A stretch of 7,454 nt of DNA from Burkholderiales bacterium (GTDB lineage Bacteria; Pseudomonadota; Gammaproteobacteria; Burkholderiales; Burkholderiaceae_E): the NCBI GenBank assembly GCA_020348765.1, contig CP070753.1, forward strand, positions 510,005 to 517,458, read 5' to 3'. The position numbers were made by a program, and so were the translations under genes. The notes under the pieces were generated by a model. The model was not told the origin of the DNA and did not search any database. It worked only from the letters and a program-made list of their open reading frames with translations. Below are positions 1 through 5,072 of this stretch, piece after piece; positions within the stretch are counted from its first letter, which is position 1, and every line of letters begins with the position of its first letter.

Positions 1-360
1 ACGCCGTCGCTTGCCCGCAGCGCACCCGCAGCTTCGCAGGCGGTTCCAGCCGCCGAGGGCGCGGCCGAGAGCGCACCCGATGCCGCGGGCGGGCGGGGCC
101 GGGCGCGCCAGCGCCCGGACAAGCTCAGCTATCGCGAAACACGCGAGCTGGCCGAGATCCCGGCGCGGATCGCGGCGCTCGAGGCCGAGCAGCGCACGAC
201 GACCGCTCGGCTGCAGGATCCGCAGCTCTACGCCGAAGCACCCGAGCAGGCGCGGCAACTCGCCGAGCGCCTGTCCGAGATCGATGCCGGCCTGACCGCG
301 CTGCTCGAGCGCTGGGAGTGGCTCGAGCAGCGGCTGGACGCCAATCGGCCTTCGTCGTGA
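1..360 (+). CDS. uup: ABC-F family ATPase Uup, C-terminal end (5' truncated)
   Basis: The reading frame is open from the first base and ends at TGA 358-360, so only the last 119 residues are present. They begin with a low-complexity Ala/Pro/Gly linker (about residues 1-40). A charged helical segment follows, with KLSYRE at about 42-47, a heptad-like 'IPARIAALEAEQ' stretch and a final 'LLERWEWLEQRL'. This is the architecture of the Uup C-terminal coiled-coil domain (ABC_tran_CTD), which follows the second ATPase cassette. Uup is a soluble ABC-F protein linked to ribosome function and to suppression of precise transposon excision. The ATPase cassettes, Walker motifs and start lie outside the window, so the ABC-F assignment rests on the C-terminal domain alone. 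The downstream AsmA gene follows at once and may be translationally coupled. Confidence 0.82.
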   Translation, partial: TPSLARSAPAASQAVPAAEGAAESAPDAAGGRGRARQRPDKLSYRETRELAEIPARIAALEAEQRTTTARLQDPQLYAEAPEQARQLAERLSEIDAGLTALLERWEWLEQRLDANRPSS

Positions 361-374
361 GCGGCGCCGCGGCC

Positions 375-1979
375 ATGATCCCGAGCCGGCGCCGGACATG
401 GGTCGCGGCGGCGGTGGTCGCGCTGCTGCTGCTGGGCGGCGCGCTCGCCTTCGGAGCGTTGGCCAGCGGCTGGATGCTCGAGCGTGCGACCGAGGCCGTT
501 CGCGACGCGACCGGCCGCGAACTGCGGGTCTCGGGCGATGTCGCGCTGCAGCTCTTCCCACCGCGCCTGGCGGCCCGCGGGGTCGCGCTGTCCAATGCGC
601 CCGGCGCCGACCGTGCCGACATGCTGGTCGCGCAACGCATCGAGGCAGCGACGACATGGGGCGCACTGCTGCGCGGGGATTGGGGCCTGAATCTGACGCT
701 GGCCGAAGCACGTCTGAACCTGGAGACCGATGCCCAGGGTCGGCGCAACTGGCACTTCGAGCGCGGCGCGCGCGACGCTGCCCCTGGCAGCGACCAGCCG
801 GGCGCCGAGCGTAAGCAGGCGCGACTGGCACTGCCGCTCGGCCGCCTGGTTCTCGAGCGCGGCATCGTCGAGTATCGGGATCGCGCAACCGGTCGCGCGC
901 GCGCGGTGGCGATCGACGAGGCGTCGCTCGAGCCGGCCGACGGCAACCGCACCGCGTTGCGGCTACGGGCGGAGTACGCCGGACGCCCGTTCACGCTCGC
1001 TGCGCTGGCCGGCGCGAGCCTGCGTGAGCTGGCTACGGGCACGCATGAGCTGCCGCTCGAGTTCGAGGCGACGCTGGACGGCCGGGCGCTCGCCGGTGAC
1101 ATGCGGCTGGCGTTCAACGGAGCGCGACGGCGTGCCGCCGGCACGCTGTCGTCCGACCGACTGGTGCTGCACCGCGCGCTGGCGTTGACCGCGGTGCGCG
1201 CTTCGCTGGCGCTTGCCGACGGTCGGCTGCAACTCGAGCCCCTCGAGGCGCGATTCGCGGGCGGCACGCTGAGCGGAGCCGCCGTGCTCGAGCTGAGCCC
1301 GGACGCGCCGCCGCGGGCGGCGCTGGCGCTCGACGGCCGCGGTATCGAACCGGGCCGGTTGCTCGAGGCGCTCGGCCGACCAGACCTGCTGAGCGGCGGC
1401 GCAGCCGAAGGGCGGCTCGAACTCCGGACGGCGGGTCGCTCGCCGGCCGAATGGCTGGCCGGTCTGGACGGACACCTGCGGCTGGTGGCGGGGCCGGCGC
1501 AGATGCGTGGCCGTGCGCTCGAGCAAGCCGGCGACCTGCTGGCGCAGCTGATCGCGGCACTGGAGCCCGGCGCACAGCGCAGCGAATTCACCCGCATCCG
1601 GTGCGCGGTGGTCAATGCGCCGATTCGCCGCGGCATCGTGCAGGTGCAGCGCAACGTGGCCGCGGAAACCGACCGTGTAGGCGTGACCCTGGTCGGCAGC
1701 GCCGACCTGGTGCGCCAGCGGCTCGATCTGGTGCTGCGGCCGAGCGTGCTCGAGGGCGCTGGCGTCGGTCTCGGTCAGCTGGCGGGCATGCTGCGCCTCG
1801 AGGGACCGTTCGACGCGCCGACGCTCGCGATCGACCCGCGCGGAGCCGCCGGCCTTGCGCTGGAACTGGGCGCCGGCATCGCCAGCGGCGGGCTCTCGGT
1901 GCTGGGCAAGCGCCTGCTGGAGCAGGCCACCGGTGCCACGGCGCCGTGCCGGCAGGCGCTCCAAGCGCAGCACCAGTGA
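375..1979 (+). CDS. AsmA family protein (inner-membrane anchored)
   Basis: A 534-residue protein with one N-terminal membrane anchor (about residues 8-30, Ala/Leu/Val-rich after an RRR cluster) and a long periplasmic part. Residues about 36-130 match the AsmA N-terminal pattern: 'ATGRELRVSGDVALQLFP', then 'GVALSNAPG', then the typical 'DAQGRRNWHFE' segment. The C-terminal third carries AsmA-like beta repeats, including a 'RCAVVNAPIRRGI' segment near residue 410 and 'GSADLVRQRLDLVLRP' further on. AsmA-like proteins are thought to act in outer-membrane assembly or phospholipid traffic, but the role of this one is unknown. I chose ATG 375 because it puts the RRR cluster and anchor right at the N-terminus. 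GTG 357, which overlaps the Uup stop as GTGA, and GTG 318 are in-frame alternatives. No clear Shine-Dalgarno sequence precedes any of them. The gene converges on thrH with a 15-base gap. Confidence 0.88.
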   Translation: MIPSRRRTWVAAAVVALLLLGGALAFGALASGWMLERATEAVRDATGRELRVSGDVALQLFPPRLAARGVALSNAPGADRADMLVAQRIEAATTWGALLRGDWGLNLTLAEARLNLETDAQGRRNWHFERGARDAAPGSDQPGAERKQARLALPLGRLVLERGIVEYRDRATGRARAVAIDEASLEPADGNRTALRLRAEYAGRPFTLAALAGASLRELATGTHELPLEFEATLDGRALAGDMRLAFNGARRRAAGTLSSDRLVLHRALALTAVRASLALADGRLQLEPLEARFAGGTLSGAAVLELSPDAPPRAALALDGRGIEPGRLLEALGRPDLLSGGAAEGRLELRTAGRSPAEWLAGLDGHLRLVAGPAQMRGRALEQAGDLLAQLIAALEPGAQRSEFTRIRCAVVNAPIRRGIVQVQRNVAAETDRVGVTLVGSADLVRQRLDLVLRPSVLEGAGVGLGQLAGMLRLEGPFDAPTLAIDPRGAAGLALELGAGIASGGLSVLGKRLLEQATGATAPCRQALQAQHQ

Positions 1980-1994
1980 CGGCGCGCCGCCGGT

Positions 1995-2609
1995 TCAGTC
2001 CGCTAGCGTCGCGGCGGCGCGATCGATGGCCGCGGCCAGATCCGGATACTCGGTCGTGACCGGATACTGCGGGAACTGGTCGACGATCGACGCCGGGGGA
2101 CGAAAGAAGAAGCCGACATCGGCGGCATCGAGCATCGACGTGTCGTTGTACGAGTCGCCGGCCGCCAGCACGCGGAAGTTCAGCGCCTTCAGGGCCTGCA
2201 CGGCCGCGCGCTTTTGGTCGCGCATGCGCAGGTGGTAATCGCGCACCGTGCCATCGGCGTCGATCCCGAGCCGGTGGCACAGCAGCGACGGCCACCCGAG
2301 CTGGCGCATCAGCGGCGCCGCGAACTCGTAGAAGGTGTCGGACAGGATGAAGACCTGATAGTGCGCGCGCAACTGGTCCAGAAACTGGCGCGCGCCGGGC
2401 AGCGGGCCCAGGGCGTCGATGGCCCGCTGGATGTCGGGCAGGCGCAGGCCGTGCCGCGCGAGCACGCCAAGCCGATACTGCATCAGGCGGTCATAGTCCG
2501 GTTCGTCGCGCGTGGTCCGGCGCAACGCGTCGATGCCGGTGCGCTCCGCGACCGCGATCCAGATCTCCGGGACCAGCACACCTTCAAGATCGAGACAGAC
2601 GACCTTCAA
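1995..2609 (-). CDS. thrH: Phosphoserine/homoserine phosphotransferase ThrH
   Basis: A 204-residue HAD-superfamily enzyme that closely resembles Pseudomonas ThrH (about 205 residues). It opens with 'CLDLEGVLVPEIWIA', the ThrH version of HAD motif I, with nucleophile Asp7 and Glu9. Motif II is Ser90 in 'ILSDTFYEF', motif III is probably Lys133, and motif IV is 'GDSYNDTSML' at 151-160. ThrH removes phosphate from phosphoserine and can pass it to homoserine, linking serine and threonine synthesis in the cytoplasm. The start is TTG: it reproduces the family N-terminus exactly, and AAGGA lies 9 bases upstream. No in-frame ATG lies close upstream. The gene sits 105 bases after the Sco gene on the same strand, so it may be read through from the copper genes, although no functional link is evident. 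Confidence 0.93.
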   Translation of the reverse strand: MKVVCLDLEGVLVPEIWIAVAERTGIDALRRTTRDEPDYDRLMQYRLGVLARHGLRLPDIQRAIDALGPLPGARQFLDQLRAHYQVFILSDTFYEFAAPLMRQLGWPSLLCHRLGIDADGTVRDYHLRMRDQKRAAVQALKALNFRVLAAGDSYNDTSMLDAADVGFFFRPPASIVDQFPQYPVTTEYPDLAAAIDRAAATLAD

Positions 2610-2618
2610 ATCGACGCT

Positions 2619-2623
2619 TCCTT
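2619..2623 (-). promoter_or_regulatory. Ribosome binding site supporting the TTG start of thrH
   Basis: On the minus strand AAGGA (inside GAAGGAAG) lies 9 bases before TTG at 2609-2607. This is one of the better Shine-Dalgarno matches in the window and it supports the non-ATG start. Confidence 0.65.
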
Positions 2624-2654
2624 CGTTCAGTGATGTGGCAGGTGCGTTCCGGGG

Positions 2655-2698
2655 CGCGCCCGACTCGGTACCGGTGCGTGCCGCGACGCGCCCGACTC
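2655..2698. repeat. 12-base direct repeat in the Sco-thrH gap
   Basis: CGCGCCCGACTC occurs at 2655-2666 and again at 2687-2698, with starts 32 bases apart. The perfect palindrome CGGTACCG (2666-2673) lies between them. The 105-base gap holds no gene that I can support. The repeat could be a binding site or a leftover of local duplication; nothing in it points to a specific function. Confidence 0.5.
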
Positions 2699-2714
2699 CG
2701 AGCCGGCAGGTCCG

Positions 2715-3437
2715 CTACCCGCCTTCGGCGAGCAGTCGGCGCAGGTCCGCAGCCACCTGCTCGGCCGTCAGCTCGTGGCGCACTGCCAGGCGCAGCCTGC
2801 CCTCGGTGTCATAGACCATGGTCAACGTGGTGTGGTCCACCGCGTAGCCCATCGCCGAGTCCTTCAGTTCGACCTTGCGATAGAACACCTTGAAGTCGCG
2901 CGCCATCTGCTCGGTCTGCTCCTGCGTGCCCCAGAGGCCGATGAAACTCGGGTGAAATGCGGTCACGTACGGCTCGAGCCGCTCGGGTCGATCGCGCTCC
3001 GGATCGACGGTGACGAACAGCGTCTGCACGCGCGCCGCGTCGTCTCCGAGCAGCTCGAGCACCCGGCGCTGGCGCACCAGGTGCATCGGGCAGAAGTCCG
3101 GGCAGTTCAGGTAGCCGAAGAACACCGTGACCACCTTGCCGCGGAAGTCGCCGAGCTCGCGCGCGTTGCCGTCGTGATCGCGCATCCGGAAGTCCTGCGC
3201 GTACTCGGCCCCGGTGACATCGATCGAATGAAAGCTCGGCGCCTGGCCCCGGTCGCAGCCGGCGATCAGCCCCGCAACCGACAGGGCCAGCATGCCGGCG
3301 ACGATGCCGCGGCGCGCGCTTGCGCCAGCGCCGCGCCCGCTCGCCATCGCAGCGCCGCGCCCGCTCGCGGCCCGCTGGCCGCCTGGGGCCACCCTCGCCC
3401 GAGCCGCCTGCGCGCAGCGATCGATCGCGCCGCTCAT
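2715..3437 (-). CDS. SCO1/SenC family copper-binding lipoprotein
   Basis: A thioredoxin-fold copper protein that helps load the CuA centre of cytochrome c oxidase on the periplasmic side of the inner membrane. With this start it has 240 residues. The Sco copper ligands are all present: Cys112 and Cys116 in 'NCPDFCP' (CxxxC) and His202 in 'VDHTTLTMV'. The 'VTVDPERDRPERLEPYV' segment is also typical. A lipobox 'LIAGC' (Cys61) follows a hydrophobic run, so it is probably membrane-anchored by lipid. Start choice is open. ATG 3437 has GAGG five bases upstream and lies 20 bases after the PCu(A)C stop, but it gives an unusually long N-terminal tail before the signal sequence. ATG 3347 gives a normal 30-residue lipoprotein signal but no visible Shine-Dalgarno sequence. 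GTG 3461 overlaps the upstream stop as GTGA. The tail contains an 8-codon tandem duplication. Confidence 0.92.
   Translation of the reverse strand: MSGAIDRCAQAARARVAPGGQRAASGRGAAMASGRGAGASARRGIVAGMLALSVAGLIAGCDRGQAPSFHSIDVTGAEYAQDFRMRDHDGNARELGDFRGKVVTVFFGYLNCPDFCPMHLVRQRRVLELLGDDAARVQTLFVTVDPERDRPERLEPYVTAFHPSFIGLWGTQEQTEQMARDFKVFYRKVELKDSAMGYAVDHTTLTMVYDTEGRLRLAVRHELTAEQVAADLRRLLAEGG
3326..3368. repeat. Tandem duplication, period 24 bases, in the Sco N-terminal region
   Basis: An identical 19-base segment occurs at 3326-3344 and 3350-3368, with starts 24 bases (8 codons) apart. Read on the minus strand it encodes two 'ASGRGA' copies separated by two residues. One copy immediately follows the Met codon at 3347-3345, the alternative Sco start; the other immediately precedes it. 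Confidence 0.75.
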
Positions 3438-3457
3438 TGGCCCCTCGCCTTTGCCGC

Positions 3458-3955
3458 TCACTTGCCGCCGGCCGCGCCGCCGTGCGCTCCGTGCCCGGAG
3501 CCGCGGTGACCCATCGGCATGACCTGCATCTGCACCACGACTTCGCCGGCCCTCTCGAAGCGCAGCGTCAGCGCGAACGCGTCGCCTGCGTTCAGCGGCG
3601 CGTGCAGCCCGATGAACATCAGGTGCAGTGCGCCGGGCCGCAGCTCCACGGCGCCACCCGCCGGCACGTCGACGGCTTCGATCCGGCGCATGCGCATCGT
3701 GTCACCCTGCATCACCATCGAGTGCAGCTCGACCGCACGCGCCACGTCGGCGCGCGCCGCGAGCAACCGGTCGCTCTGGCCGGAATTCTCGATCACCAGG
3801 AAGCCACCGGCGCTCGGCTGGCCGGGCACCGTGGCACGTGCCCAGGCATCGTGCACGCCGATGCCCGCGGCGCCCGCTTCGGGCGGATTCACGATCGCGC
3901 CCAGCAGCAGCGCCAGGCAAGCGGACAGCAGAAGGTTCAATGGCGATCGCAGCAT
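3458..3955 (-). CDS. PCu(A)C family periplasmic copper chaperone
   Basis: A 165-residue exported protein (DUF461/PCu(A)C family) that binds Cu(I) in the periplasm and supplies it for CuA-site assembly, usually with a Sco protein. Residues 1-30 form a Sec-type signal peptide with a Leu-rich core, ending near 'AGAAG'. The family motif H(M)X10MX21HXM is met exactly: His78, Met89, His111 and Met113, with Met80 beside the first His. The C-terminus is Met/His-rich ('MPMGHRGSGHGAHGG', about 145-159), as in many members of the family, and could hold extra copper. ATG 3955 places the signal peptide at residue 1; no good Shine-Dalgarno sequence precedes it. Its TGA overlaps a possible GTG start of the downstream Sco gene, so the two are almost certainly co-transcribed. 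Confidence 0.93.
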   Translation of the reverse strand: MLRSPLNLLLSACLALLLGAIVNPPEAGAAGIGVHDAWARATVPGQPSAGGFLVIENSGQSDRLLAARADVARAVELHSMVMQGDTMRMRRIEAVDVPAGGAVELRPGALHLMFIGLHAPLNAGDAFALTLRFERAGEVVVQMQVMPMGHRGSGHGAHGGAAGGK

Positions 3956-3994
3956 ACGGTGCAGTGACGGTCCCGGCTTCGACGGTTGCGCCGG

Positions 3995-4000
3995 ATTGTA
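3995..4000 (-). promoter_or_regulatory. Possible -10 box for the copper chaperone genes
   Basis: On the minus strand TACAAT (5 of 6 to the sigma70 -10) ends 39 bases before the PCu(A)C ATG, which would leave a leader of roughly 33 bases. No good -35 lies 16-18 bases upstream. This is either a weak or activator-dependent promoter or a chance match. The 39-base tandem repeat begins just upstream of where the -35 would be. Confidence 0.3.
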
Positions 4001-4024
4001 GCTCGCGGTGCGCCCGCGCCGAGG

Positions 4025-4108
4025 CGATTCGCCGCGGCCAAGCCCGCACGTGGTGCCGCGCGGCGATTCGTCGCGGCCAAGCCCGCACGTGGTGCCGCGC
4101 GGCGATTC
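4025..4108. repeat. 39-base tandem repeat, two full copies plus a 6-base third
   Basis: Copies run 4025-4063 and 4064-4102, with CGATTC at 4103-4108 starting a third. I see one mismatch between the two full copies (CGATTCGCC versus CGATTCGTC). Each copy contains GCACGTGGTGC, which can fold into a 4-base stem with a 3-base loop, and the palindrome GCCGCGCGGC spans the copy end. The unit is 13 codons long, so several shadow frames stay open through it, but it lies after the pseudouridine synthase stop and before the PCu(A)C start. Confidence 0.85.
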
Positions 4109-4132
4109 CCGGCGACCCGGCCCGGGCCCCGG

Positions 4133-4873
4133 CTAGAACCGCTCGCTGGCGCGCAGGTAGCGCCAGCGTCCCAGCGGCAGCGCACCGAGTCGCACGCGTC
4201 CGATGCGCACGCGCTTGAGCCCCAGCACCCGCAGCCCGACCAGCTCGCACATGCGCCGGATCTGTCGCTTGCGCCCCTCGCGCAGCACGAAGCGCAGCTG
4301 GTCCGCGTTCTGCCACTCGACCCGGGCCGGCCGCAGGCGCTTTCCGTCCAGCGACAGTCCGTGGCGCAGCAGTTCCAGTCCCCGCGCGTCCAGTTCGCCC
4401 TGGACCCGCACCAGGTATTCCTTCTCGATGTCACTGTCCTCGCCGATCAGCTGGCGCGCGATCCGGCCGTCCTGCGTCAGTACCAGCAGACCCGTGGAAT
4501 CCGCGTCCAGCCGCCCGGCCGGGGCCAGGCCACGCAGGTGCGCCGGTTCGAACCGCATGTCACCGTCTTCGCCCGGGGCCTGCCACCGGGTCTCCGGCTG
4601 GATCAGCACGACCGCCGGCTTGCAGTCGGGTTCGGGTTGTCCGGACACGTAGCCGGCCGGCTTGTGCAACAGGATCGTCACGCGACGCGACTGCGCGCGA
4701 CGCGCCTCGGGCGCCAGCCGGATTCGCGCGCCCGGGTCCACCCGAGTGCCGAGCTCGCTGATCCGCTGCCCGTCGACGAACACCCAGCCCCGCTCGATCC
4801 ACGCGTCGGCCTCGCGCCGCGAGCACAGGCCCCGTTCGGCCATCAGCTTGGACAGGCGCACCGGAGCATTCAT
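4133..4873 (-). CDS. rRNA pseudouridine synthase, RluF/RsuA family
   Basis: A 246-residue enzyme that isomerises specific uridines of ribosomal RNA to pseudouridine. The N-terminal S4 RNA-binding domain (about residues 5-60) carries '[31 protein letters not shown]'. The catalytic domain has '[10 protein letters not shown]' at 69-78 and the signature '[17 protein letters not shown]' with catalytic Asp123. Further on come 'EKEYLVRV', '[12 protein letters not shown]' and a C-terminal 'LPLGRWRYL'. The overall pattern is closest to RluF (23S rRNA), but the exact target base cannot be read from the sequence. The frame is open upstream to 5032, yet those residues match nothing in the family. ATG 4873 places the S4 domain at residue 5 as expected. 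The Shine-Dalgarno sequence is weak (GAG 8 bases upstream). A six-codon mini-ORF ends on this start. The copper genes follow downstream after 177 bases. Confidence 0.9.
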   Translation of the reverse strand: MNAPVRLSKLMAERGLCSRREADAWIERGWVFVDGQRISELGTRVDPGARIRLAPEARRAQSRRVTILLHKPAGYVSGQPEPDCKPAVVLIQPETRWQAPGEDGDMRFEPAHLRGLAPAGRLDADSTGLLVLTQDGRIARQLIGEDSDIEKEYLVRVQGELDARGLELLRHGLSLDGKRLRPARVEWQNADQLRFVLREGRKRQIRRMCELVGLRVLGLKRVRIGRVRLGALPLGRWRYLRASERF

Positions 4874-4890
4874 CGCGCGAACTCGGCCAT
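4870..4890 (-). other. Six-codon upstream mini-ORF overlapping the pseudouridine synthase start
   Basis: On the minus strand an ATG at 4890-4888 opens a six-codon frame (MAEFAR). Its TGA at 4872-4870 overlaps the synthase start codon as ATGA. Such overlaps allow translational coupling. The mini-ORF has only a weak possible Shine-Dalgarno sequence (GCGGA), and the arrangement could be chance. Confidence 0.3.
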
Positions 4891-4960
4891 GGTCCGCAGA
4901 GTCTAATGCAGCGTCGCGTCTCGCGGGCGGCATCGAAAATGCATACATCGATCGATTGGA

Positions 4961-4989
4961 TGTATACAAAACTGAGGATAAGTAGCCAA
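4961..4989 (-). promoter_or_regulatory. Leftward sigma70-like promoter toward the pseudouridine synthase
   Basis: On the minus strand, -35 TTGGCT (4989-4984), a 17-base spacer and -10 TATACA (4966-4961). Transcription would start near 4954, giving a leader of about 80 bases. The -10 overlaps the perfect TGTATACA palindrome, so an operator-bound protein would be expected to block it. Confidence 0.45.
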
Positions 4990-5009
4990 CGAGTGGCTCA
5001 AAACGCGCC

Positions 5010-5038
5010 TTGGCAACATTTGCGGTATACATTATCCT
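5010..5038 (+). promoter_or_regulatory. Rightward sigma70-like promoter of the oxygenase operon
   Basis: -35 TTGGCA (5010-5015; 5 of 6), a 17-base spacer and -10 TATCCT (5033-5038; 4 of 6). Transcription would start near 5045, leaving a leader of roughly 28 bases. A perfect GTATAC palindrome (5025-5030) sits in the spacer, the classic position for repression, and a degenerate copy lies at the expected transcription start. Confidence 0.5.
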
Positions 5039-5063
5039 TCACACTGTATCCCTATTTTCGTAC

Positions 5064-5067
5064 GAGG
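5064..5067 (+). promoter_or_regulatory. Ribosome binding site of the Rieske oxygenase gene
   Basis: GAGG lies five bases before ATG 5073. It decides for this start over the in-frame ATG at 5010, which lies inside the predicted -35 and would add residues not seen in the family. Confidence 0.6.
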
Positions 5068-5072
5068 CAGCC

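Larger units (their letters stand above)
4941..5051. promoter_or_regulatory. Phased array of four GTATAC-like sites (putative GntR operators)
   Basis: Two perfect GTATAC palindromes lie at 4962-4967 (within TGTATACA) and 5025-5030. Single-mismatch copies lie at 4941-4946 (GCATAC) and 5046-5051 (GTATCC). Start-to-start distances are 21, 63 and 21 bases, all whole multiples of 10.5. ATACATC (4943-4949) and GATGTAT (4959-4965) also form an inverted repeat across the first pair. Members of the FadR/FCD branch of GntR regulators typically bind GT-N-AC palindromes, and such a regulator is encoded in the operon just downstream. That it binds here is inference. Confidence 0.6.

Noticed and set aside
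125..1654. Long open frame (509 codons) on the minus strand opposite the AsmA gene
   Set aside because: Its product is Arg/Ser/Ala/Pro-rich low complexity with no recognisable motif, as expected from reading GC-rich coding DNA antisense. The + strand frame is a clear AsmA protein.
1980..1994. Bidirectional terminator between the convergent AsmA and thrH genes
   Set aside because: The 15-base gap contains GGCGCGCC but no stem-loop with T-runs on either strand.
4025..4108. 39-base repeat as a CRISPR fragment
   Set aside because: The copies are directly abutting with no spacers, there are only about two, and no cas gene is nearby.
4110..4132. GC-rich palindrome after the pseudouridine synthase stop as a rho-independent terminator
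   Set aside because: The GGCCCGGGCC palindrome can pair, but no T-run follows on the minus strand.
4984..4998. Inverted repeat AGCCA-ACGAG-TGGCT as a separate operator
   Set aside because: The arms are only five bases and one coincides with the leftward -35. I cannot separate it from chance, although it lies near the middle of the operator array.
4874..5032. 53-residue N-terminal extension of the pseudouridine synthase
   Set aside because: The segment is AT-rich promoter DNA with no family similarity, and the S4 domain starts normally after ATG 4873.
5010..5072. In-frame upstream ATG extending the Rieske oxygenase by 21 residues
   Set aside because: It lies inside the predicted promoter and operator, has no Shine-Dalgarno sequence, and family members begin near 'NAWYAAAW', consistent with ATG 5073.
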